Assembly (NCBI RefSeq): GCF_020520425.1
Contig: NC_079487.1
Location: 109,650,141-109,714,140, forward strand
DNA: 64,000 nucleotides
Origin: Spinacia oleracea
Taxonomy: Eukaryota > Streptophyta > Magnoliopsida > Caryophyllales > Amaranthaceae
Direction: 5' to 3'
Translations under genes and position numbers: made by a program
Shown here: in pieces, positions 56,661 to 64,000 of the stretch
Layout: every line of letters starts with the position of its first letter
Numbering within the stretch: position 1 is the first letter of the stretch
Notes under the pieces: generated by a model
What the model was told of the DNA's origin: nothing
Seen by the model: only the letters and a program-made list of their open reading frames with translations
Database searches by the model: none

Positions 56661-57506
56661 ATGTGGGTACCATGGGTGAAGAGATCTCCAGCGCACCACC
56701 ACACCAAATCATCCTCCACCAACACCTTCTCATTCGACGACCACCCTCCGCCGTCACCGATGAACCAACACTCTCCATCGTTAAAAGACATTGAAACGCT
56801 ATTCAACCACCACCCTCCTCTCACCCCTGTTCACAAACACTCTCTTTCCTCCATCCCTTTCGCCGCCGTGCCCCAAAGCCCGGTCCATCACTCTGTCTCC
56901 CTCAAGGACATTCATTCTCTCCTCTCCGACAACCCGGCCCAAACCCAACCCCGAAAGCCCTCCGTCTTCCACCGAGTCAAAACATGGGCCCACCGTCAGT
57001 CTCAGCATTCCCAACCACCTCCACCGCCTGACTCCCAAAACAGAGTCGTAGTCTACTTCACCAGCCTCCACGCGGTGAGAAGAACATACGAGGATTGCAG
57101 AACCGTCAGATTAATTCTCAAAGGGTATCGGGTAAAAATGGACGAACGTGATTTATCAATGGACAGGAGTTACATCGAGGAGCTACAGAGGATCACACCA
57201 CCTTCAAATGGGAAAAGATCAAGTGTGCCGCGGGTGTACGTGAACGGGAAATGCTTAGGAGGGGTAGAGGAGATCCGACGGTTGCACGAGAATGGAGAAT
57301 TGAAGAGGATGATCCAAGGGCTGGGAATGGATGAAGGAGAAGAGGGAATTTGTAGGGTGTGTGGCGGGTACAGGTACGTAGTGTGTGAATGGTGTGATGG
57401 AAGTCATCGGAGGTATGTGGAGGGGAAATCTGGGTTTAAGAATTGTAATATGTGTAATGTCAACGGTTTGATTCTTTGTGGGTTTTGTACTTCTGTGGGT
57501 TACTGA
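56661..57506 (+). CDS. Glutaredoxin-domain protein with C-terminal CxxC zinc-like motifs
   Basis: An intronless 281-aa frame. Residues 1-120 are Ser/Pro/His-rich and probably disordered, with two SLKDIxxL motifs (about 40-47 and 80-87). Residues about 129-215 form a glutaredoxin fold (VVVYFTSLHAVRRTYEDC, MDERDLSMD, VPRVYVNGKCLGGVEEIRRLHENGEL). As in the Arabidopsis At3g28850/At5g39865 group, the usual CxxC/S redox site at the end of the first strand is replaced by TSLxxxR, so classical thiol transfer is doubtful. The tail has four CxxC pairs (CRVC 231, CEWC 242, CNMC 262, CGFC 273), likely metal-binding. A TATA box lies 70 bp upstream. The cellular role is not known to me. Confidence 0.92.
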   Translation: MWVPWVKRSPAHHHTKSSSTNTFSFDDHPPPSPMNQHSPSLKDIETLFNHHPPLTPVHKHSLSSIPFAAVPQSPVHHSVSLKDIHSLLSDNPAQTQPRKPSVFHRVKTWAHRQSQHSQPPPPPDSQNRVVVYFTSLHAVRRTYEDCRTVRLILKGYRVKMDERDLSMDRSYIEELQRITPPSNGKRSSVPRVYVNGKCLGGVEEIRRLHENGELKRMIQGLGMDEGEEGICRVCGGYRYVVCEWCDGSHRRYVEGKSGFKNCNMCNVNGLILCGFCTSVGY

Positions 57507-57919
57507 TCGATGTACTTGATTCTGTGTCCCCACTTAAAATGGTAAAAAAACAAAAATGTCTTGGAAAGTAGTGGTAAAAAATAGCAGGTGGTGGTAAAAA
57601 GGTAAAAAGATGTGAGTTGTGAGTTGTTCAAGGTAGATGAGATTAATTAGCACTAGCTAGAATAATTTTGAGGTAGTGCTAGGTTGTTTTAGTGATTTAA
57701 AAGTTTCATGTTTGGGATAGTGATAGTGACTTAGTGAGACTCCATTTTGTAAGTAACAATTGAGAACATGAAATCAAAAAGTGAAATACAAATCAAACAC
57801 AAATATTTTCAATGTTTTTCAATATTTGTTGCCTTACTATGGTTATCGAACGTTGGGAATGGCCGGAAGGCGTTAAAGATTATGTGTGTCTAACGTTATT
57901 TTTGTTGGTTGTTTGCTTA
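57507..57919. other. 3' flank of the glutaredoxin-domain gene
   Basis: AT-rich flank with GGTGGTAAAAA-like repeats at 57540-57600. No further gene. Confidence 0.45.
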
Positions 57920-57939
57920 ATTATATGGTGTCGGTTAAA

Positions 57940-58680
57940 TGATTTTTACATAAGTAACGTTGAAAGTAGCGGGTGATGTTGTGACGTGTATAAACAACTC
58001 TAGAGTACCTCAGTATCTTGATAATTTTGGTAAGAAATATTCATGAAAGGAAATGTTAGCATGCTTGCCTATTAATAGGATGCTTTCTACTTTTATTTTA
58101 TTTTGTTTAATACTCCTTCCGTCCCTTAATACTTGCACCGCTTTCCTTTTCGGGTCGTCCCTTAATACTTGCACCGCTTCTATAAATGAAAATCTTTACC
58201 AATATTATATTATTTCTCGCACTTACCTACTAACCCACCTATACCCCTACTCCCTACAAAAAATCATTTAAAAATTCACACCCCACACTCACCACTCCCC
58301 ACCCCTTACGCATTTCCCACTAACTATATTAAAAAAATACACTACTATCAATTAACACCCATTAAATTAATAAGTCAATTCAAATATCTTAAACTCCGCA
58401 CCGATCAAACCGGTGTGAGTATTAAGGGACGGAGGGAGTACTAAGTATATGAAATTGGGTTCTATAATTATTTGGAGTCCTTTCAAACTAGCTAATGAGT
58501 TTTACTAAAAATAGTGTTGAAAGTGGTTGGTGATGTCTCTACTCTCTAGAGACTAGAGTTCCTCACTACCTCAGTATCTTCATAATTTTGGTAAGAAATA
58601 TTTACGAAAGGAAATGTTATCATATTCATGGTTATTGATGGGATGCTCTCTACTTTTACTTTGTTTAATAAGTGGAGTAT
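57940..58680 (+). repeat. Diverged tandem duplication, left copy holding a Stowaway MITE
   Basis: The left copy (about 57940-58112) and right copy (about 58505-58675) share GTTGAAAGTAG/TGG, CCTCAGTATCTT, ATAATTTTGGTAAGAAATAT, GAAAGGAAATGTTA and CTACTTTTA...TTTGTTTAATA in order. The MITE at 58113-58438 interrupts the left copy exactly after TTTGTTTAATA. Confidence 0.75.
58113..58438. mobile_element. Stowaway MITE
   Basis: Ends CTCCTTCCGTCCCTTAATAC and GTATTAAGGGACGGAGGGAG are inverted, flanked by TA at 58111-58112 and 58439-58440. CGTCCCTTAATACTTGCACC is repeated 36 bp inside the left end, so the left terminal repeat is partly duplicated. Confidence 0.88.
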
Positions 58681-58859
58681 TTGAGTTTGGCAAGAATCTG
58701 GGGAGTAACAAAATAGTTTCAACTGTGGTACGAAACCTTGAAATTTTGGTCCAATTTTGGCGACGTTGTTGAGTTGACTCGTAACACAATGCCTTGTTTC
58801 AAATGTCGAAATAATCAGCGAACTTAACATTATTTTTACATTGAATGAAAAAATTGCAT

Positions 58860-59760
58860 TAATTGTGCTACGGAGGTTAAATCAGGTCATCAGATCAATT
58901 ATAAATAGTTCAGTTCGATTTCTATTCGGATTGTTTGGGACGGTTTGTATAACTTTGGTTCGGATGAAGTCAGATCATAAGTTGTTTTGGAATGAACTCG
59001 GGTTCGGTTGGAACTGGTTTGGGTAAAAAACAATTTTGTACCGGTTTGAGTTTGTTCATATTGAATTTGATACGAATTTTGACCGGTTCACTTCAGGTAT
59101 GGTTGTATGAGCGAGTCTCGGGTTTTAGACGTTTCTCGGATGTGGGTCAATTACGAATTGAGTTTGCGATCCAAGTTTAAATTGAGCTAAGCTTGTATTC
59201 TTGTGTTCTATTAATTGAATCTCTCGAGTTTGAGATAAAATTCAGATCACTTTATTATTTTAAGACTATTTGAATACTATTTGTCTTGAGGTAATAGTAT
59301 TGGCGTAGATTCTGTCGTTAGGGATGTGAAATGGTGACCCGACCCAAGAAACCAACCGATATCTAAACCGAATACATCCGGGAAATAGGAATCTCAAAAT
59401 CAATCTGAAGTTGGCAAGAAGACCGATTTAACCCGTGAATCCACGGTCCGAACCTGAACAGCTAATGACCCTAGAAGACTCGTAACCCGATTTGCATTCG
59501 GTAAATGTTAGTTGAACCGAACCTGCATCCGATCCGGTAGCAATCTGAAAACTGATTTACCCGATAACAATTATAATCGACCAGACTCGATAAAATCCGA
59601 TATCTTTTTTTTCCCGACCATGTCAACTCGAATACGAATTCAGCCGAATGATTGTCTATCCGACCTGATTATATCCGAAATAATAATCCGACCTGACTTG
59701 ACCTGATAACCGAAAGGCACACGAGATAAAATAAACCCAATATAACTTGAACCCGTTTTA
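58860..59760. repeat. Degenerate GGTTCGG / CCGAACC-rich tract
   Basis: The left half is rich in GGTTCGGTT-like motifs and the right half (from about 59330) in complementary CCGAACC, CCCGACC and ATCCGA motifs, so the motif strand switches within the tract. Same class as 42690-43450. No gene. Confidence 0.55.
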
Positions 59761-60434
59761 ATTTACTCATTATCAAGTAAACCTAAGTGAACTACTAATA
59801 ATGTAAATCCAAATCCATATATATACTTCTATAATAATATGGAGAAGGAGTAATACAAGTCTATAAATTCTTTATTTAGCATGAAGTATTAGAAATAATG
59901 AAGTGACCCGAGTTTGTGAAGTATTAGAACTAAAGAAGTGCATCAGAATTGATGGTAAAATCAAGAGTCACTCGATTCATAGAACACGTAAGTACATGTT
60001 TAACCCAATCTAAACTTGAACTCCAAACTCGATTCGCAATTGACCTGAATCAGAGGTACATCTGATCCTACATCTGATCCTAACTTGACCCGAGCACGAT
60101 CCCCCAAGGTATACAAAATTATTTTTGTAAAAATTTTACTTAAAAGCTAGGAACTTACAATTTATGGTAAATGCTAGAAATGATATGTTAAAGTTAGATG
60201 TTGAATTTACATGTAACAGGAAATAAAAACCCTATGCGTTTTAATTGATAATTCGAAGGTACAATATATAGGAAATTAAACCCAAAGAAAACAATACATT
60301 TTGTATAGCAATGGAAGGGTGAAACCGTAAATGTTCTATTGTTAAGAATAAATAAAACAAAGAAGGAAATGAGGGACATGCACGTATATGTATTATTGGG
60401 TGAATAGTAATCCAAATGTTACGGAGTATACTTT
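59761..60434. other. AT-rich intergenic DNA
   Basis: No gene or bounded element was found before the LINE remnant. Confidence 0.5.
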
Positions 60435-60560
60435 ATGAGACTTTCGTACATGTCGATTAGATGGGATAGGGGCTTGATAAAACTTGAAGGAAAATTGAGA
60501 AGAGAGCTCGATGATGTCCTTCACCAAGAAGAGATGATATGGTTTCAAAAGTCCAGATTA

Positions 60561-60820
60561 GAAGCAATTGAAGATGGTGACCGAAACACGAGATTTTTCC
60601 ACCTCTCTACTGTGATGAGAAGGAAGTATAATCGCATCGATATGCTACAAGAACATGATGGCTCGTGGGTGACTAAACCAGACCAGGTTCGAAGCAATTG
60701 AAGATGGTGACCGAAACACGAGATTTTTCCACCTCTCTACTGTGATGAGAAGGAAGTATAATCGCATCGATATGCTACAAGAACATGATGGCTCGTGGGT
60801 GACTAAACCAGACCAGGTTC
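60561..60820 (+). repeat. Perfect 130-bp tandem duplication in the LINE
   Basis: The block starting GAAGCAATTGAAGATGGTGA at 60561 is repeated at 60691 with no difference seen; a partial third start (GAAGCA) follows at 60821, showing the microhomology used. Confidence 0.95.
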
Positions 60821-61580
60821 GAAGCATGGTGGTTAGTTACTAGAAGGAGTTGTTTACGGAGGACCAACCCAATTCGAATGCTATAAACTTCATGCCGGCC
60901 GGTTGCTTCCCAACAATTTCACCTAAGGAATTGACAGCATTAGCTCGCCCCTATGCAAGCTGTGAAGTAGCCAATGCCATAAAGAGTATCGAGCCATTCA
61001 AGGCACCAGGCCCGGTCGGCTTCCAACCTCTTTTTTATCAACGGTACATGTATTGGGTAAGCCCGAATGTCACCAAGCTTTTCCTTGATGTTGTGAATGG
61101 ATGTGAGTTCCCGGATGGCTTAAACAAGGCTTTCCTTGTCCTAATTCCAAAGATCAGCAACCCTAATTTGGTGACTCAATTCAGACCAATCGGCTTATGT
61201 AACATCATCTATAAAGCAGTTACCAAGGTACTAGTGAACTGAACCAAGCCCATATTGCCATTCATGATTGCTCCAACACAATGTAGTTTTGTCCCTCGGC
61301 GCCAAATTACGGACAACATTATTATTGTACAAGAGATGCTACACACAATGAGGAAAAAACAAGGGAGTTGTGCCTATATGGCCATTAAAATTGATTTTGA
61401 AAAAGCATACGACCGGCTGCGATGGAGATTCATTCGAAATTCGTTACTAGAAATGAGGCTCCCTCAAGTTTTGATCGAAGTTATCATGAACTACATAACC
61501 TCAACGTCTCTCCAAATTCTTTGGAACTGCGAACCGACGGACAGTTTCAAACCATCCCGGGGAATTCTTCAGGGTGACCC

Positions 61581-63245
61581 TGATGAGCGACATTTATGTC
61601 GCTCTAAACCTTTATTTTCTTATTATTTTCATTTAATTTTCGTTCTTATTTTCCCTTTTAGCTTCATGATTTTGCTCACTTTTTAGTTTTAATTGAATTT
61701 GTAGTGTATATTAGTTTAGTTCACTTTTCCTTGGTTTTATTTCGTTTTTGTTTGATTTTTCTAGGATTTGATGGAGTTGAGAATGGAAAGAGCAAGTTGA
61801 GCATGAATGCAGGCAGGTGCACCCGCTCCAAACAAAGCAGCGCCCCCACAAAGTGGTGCGCCCGCGCCAAAATGGCCGCGCCCGCACCTGAAGGGAAGCT
61901 CCTTTTCAGCAGATTTTCTAGACATTCTGTCTAAGGCGAAAAGTGACGTTTGTGTGAAGGTGCGCCCGCACCCAGGGCTGCGCCCGCACCTTCACCAAAT
62001 TCGCACAACCAATTTCATGTTGAGCCTCCCTTCGCCTCAAACGCCTCAGAGGCGCGCGCCCGCGCAAAATGTGGTGCGCCCGCACCCAAGTCAGATCTGG
62101 TTTTTGCCCATTTTCTCTCACTCATCGGTGCGCCCACACCCAATGCGGGTGCGCCCTTGAAGATCCTCGTTTGTGCGCCTGCACCTCTTTGGCGCGCCCG
62201 CACCCTTGTCCGGATTCGAAATATTTACTTTTCTTTTGTTCTTTTTCGGGAAAGGGTATAAATACCCCATCTTCCCCACTTTTAGAATTCATTCATTTAT
62301 TGCTCTTAGTTTTTAGGGTTTTTAGAGAGATAAACACTTAGATAATCTTATTGCTTTGGTATCCAACTTCAATTTGTAGAATTCTTTGAAGCTTCAAGTA
62401 ATTTTTTTCCTCTTTTCTCTTGTCCTTTGAATTTCGTTCTTCAACTTGTTTCTCTTTGTTATTTTTGTTGATGTTTTTCATACCCATAATTCCCACTACA
62501 CGCTTGTTTGATTTTGGTAATTTCTTTGAATTTTGCTCAATTATGGTGGTTCTTTGTTTGAATTTCAAACTTAGCTTGTTGTTCCCTTTTATGGCTTGTG
62601 AGTAGTTACTTGCTAGTGTTAGGGGGGAAGCTTGGGAATGAATTAGGGGACTTTAGAAGGGAATTCATGTTGATGTTGTGATTAAATTGTGATTTGATGA
62701 TAAGGATTTCCATGTCTAGTTAGATTAGTAGTCGCGAATGCTAATTCTATTTAGTTGATTGGAATGCTTCATGTTAGTTTGGCAAGAAATTGTGAATTAG
62801 TATGAGCATGTGGATAAACTAGTTCTAATTGTTAGTCACTTAGTCTAGGGGTCATGCGAAAGCTCTCCCTCGGATTAGGCAACTTAATGCATTCTATCCG
62901 AGAGGTGGTGAATGCAATATTTCCGGTTTTCCCCTAATTATCATGTCTTTGCAACATCTTAGTGATTGAATCTTTGTCCTCCCCTAATAAGCCCAAGCGG
63001 AACCCCAATTCCCCTAGCTCTTTCCCTATTGATCAACTTGTTAATTAGCGTAGAATTGCTAGATAGTATAATCCAATTTACTCTCCTCTTCTAAGCTAGC
63101 TTGATTTTGTTAAACTCGTTCTCACCGTTCTCTTGGGACGATCCCGAACTTACCGCTATAATCAATATAGTTGGTTAGTTAGGTGTTTCTATAAATTTTG
63201 TTTGATTAGGTGGTTTTCGTATAACGACGCAAAAATCTCTTGTCA
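61581..63245. mobile_element. Solo LTR (Gypsy-like) inserted in the LINE
   Basis: A 1665-bp segment starting TGATGAGCGACA and ending CTCTTGTCA, with TG...CA ends, is flanked by the 5-bp direct repeat GACCC (61576-61580 and 63246-63250). Removing it restores the LINE reading GDP-LSPYIF, so the ends are firm. The size, the late CTTGGGACGATCCCGAACTTA motif and the lack of any internal coding region suggest a solo LTR of a large Gypsy (Athila/Tat-like) element; the family is inferred. The left end is a palindrome, GAGCGACAT/ATGTCGCTC. The interior holds a GC-rich repeat at 61810-62210. Confidence 0.8.
61810..62210. repeat. GC-rich GTGCGCCCGCACC repeat array inside the solo LTR
   Basis: About a dozen imperfect copies of a self-complementary GGTGCGCCCGCACC-type motif spaced 15-60 bp apart, in an otherwise AT-rich LTR. 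It is by far the most GC-rich stretch of the window. Confidence 0.85.
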
Positions 63246-63326
63246 GACCCCCTCTCCCCATATATTTATGTGATTTGTATAAACGGGAATATCAGTACTT
63301 GGTGGACTTCGAAGAGGGAATATCAG

Positions 63327-64000
63327 TGAAGGAAATAATGCCCTTGGTCCAAGTATGCATTCAATGTTAAGTCTAATAAATGCGGTTCAGTATTAATTTT
63401 AATAATTCAGTGAGATCAAGTGAGCTGAATGCCTAGCTAGAGGCCGCTTCAGTTCAAGTGGAATTAATGATATTAATCCACAGCTTACTCTTGACTGAAC
63501 CCGTAGGGTCACACAAATAGTACGTAAACGGATCAAGTATTTAATGGCATTAAATACTCTATCTATGAATATTCGGAATCGACGGATCTTGGTTTCAGTG
63601 GGAGCTGAGATCGTCACAAGCAAGAAATGAATACTCCGGAAACGATGATATTGCCGGAAACGGAAATATGGATCGTATCGGAAATATAAATATTATCCAA
63701 GTCGTAGATGTTGCCAGAAACGGAAACATGGTGCGTATCGGAAAATATTATCGGAAATGGAAATATTGCCGGAATCGGAAATATTGCCGGAAACGGAAAT
63801 ATTGTCAGAATCGGAAATATTATCGGAATCGGAAAATAGTTCCGGAAACGGAAATATTAAATATTTGTTCGAAACGGAAATTAATCTGGAATCGGAAATA
63901 TTAAATATTGTTCGTATCGGAAATGAATTCCGGAACCAGGAATTTAATCGGAAGCGTATCGTACGAATAAGCATCGGACGAGGCCTGCCGGACGAAGGCC
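63327..64000 (+). mobile_element. Start of an LTR (probably Copia, SIRE-like), cut by the window end
   Basis: Begins TGAAGGAAATAATGCCCTTG directly after the LINE remnant. From about 63640 it is made of GGAAACGGAAATATT / GGAATCGGAAATATT repeats. I recall this LTR start from Copia elements of Caryophyllales; the assignment is from memory. The right end, the internal region and the target duplication are outside the window. Confidence 0.6.

Larger units (their letters stand above)
60435..63326 (+). mobile_element. LINE (L1-type non-LTR) remnant split by a solo LTR
   Basis: The left part (60435-61580) encodes the region before and into the reverse transcriptase: WFQKSRLEAIEDGDRNTRFFH, KAPGPVGFQPLFYQRYW-like, FRPIGLCNIIYKAVTKVLVN, then IKIDFEKAYDRLRW and GILQGDP. 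It resumes at 63246 as GDPLSPYIFVICIN and stops near 63290-63326. A perfect 130-bp tandem duplication at 60561-60820 shifts the frame. In-frame stops lie at 60840-60842 (TAG) and 61240-61242 (TGA). Both the endonuclease and the C-terminal part are missing, so the element is dead. The insertion at 61581-63245 is described separately. Confidence 0.9.

Noticed and set aside
56799-57071. Minus-strand frame opposite the glutaredoxin-domain gene
   Set aside because: Antisense shadow of the Ser/Pro-rich N-terminal region.
61807-62341. Pro/Ala/Arg-rich frames of about 100 codons
   Set aside because: Produced by the GC-rich GTGCGCCCGCACC array in all frames; not genes.

Overview
This window is nuclear DNA of a flowering plant. 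Four kinds of evidence support that: intron-rich genes whose closest remembered relatives are land-plant proteins, single eukaryotic tRNA genes without operon structure, an AT-rich intergenic background, and the usual plant transposons (Stowaway-type MITEs, hAT, MULE, Helitron, LINE, Copia and Tat-type Gypsy elements). The repeat style, with many CTCCCTCCGT Stowaway ends and a Copia LTR starting TGAAGGAAATAATGCC, makes me think of Caryophyllales such as the spinach/beet group. That placement is memory-based inference and was not searched.

Five host protein genes are well supported. From left to right: an apyrase-7-like GDA1/CD39 nucleoside phosphatase (minus, about 1.6-4.4 kb, with a probable leader intron reaching about 6.2 kb); a Golgi-type putative methyltransferase of the PMT/QUASIMODO2 family (plus, 19.9-36.2 kb, eight exons, 618 aa); a peptide-N-glycanase A-like secreted amidase (minus, 37.5-39.3 kb, one exon); the meiotic cohesin kleisin REC8/SYN1 (plus, 44.2-49.2 kb, twenty exons that I could join in frame to 632 aa); and an intronless glutaredoxin-domain protein with a four-CxxC tail (plus, 56.7-57.5 kb). 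Four tRNA genes lie between 9.8 and 16.8 kb: two identical tRNA-Gly(TCC), one tRNA-Lys(CTT) and one tRNA-Ser(CGA). The genes do not form a pathway; they are ordinary dispersed plant genes.

The rest is mostly mobile DNA, often nested and with readable target-site duplications. An 11.9-kb Tat-type Gypsy element with apparently identical 507-bp LTRs sits inside intron 1 of the PMT gene, in the same orientation, flanked by AGGAT. It carries a long gag-pol frame, an 80-bp tandem array and a large antisense coding region. A 2.2-kb hAT (8-bp target duplication), two long-TIR MULE-like elements (about 9-bp target duplications), a Helitron inside a Helitron, a triple nest of MITEs, and a LINE split by a 1.67-kb solo LTR (GACCC duplication) are also present. 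The window ends inside another LTR.

I found no clearly new biological system. The best candidates for a second look are the antisense gene of the Tat element, the duplicated splice donor of REC8 exon 1, the head-to-tail Helitron junction, and a MULE-like element carrying an unrecognised open frame.
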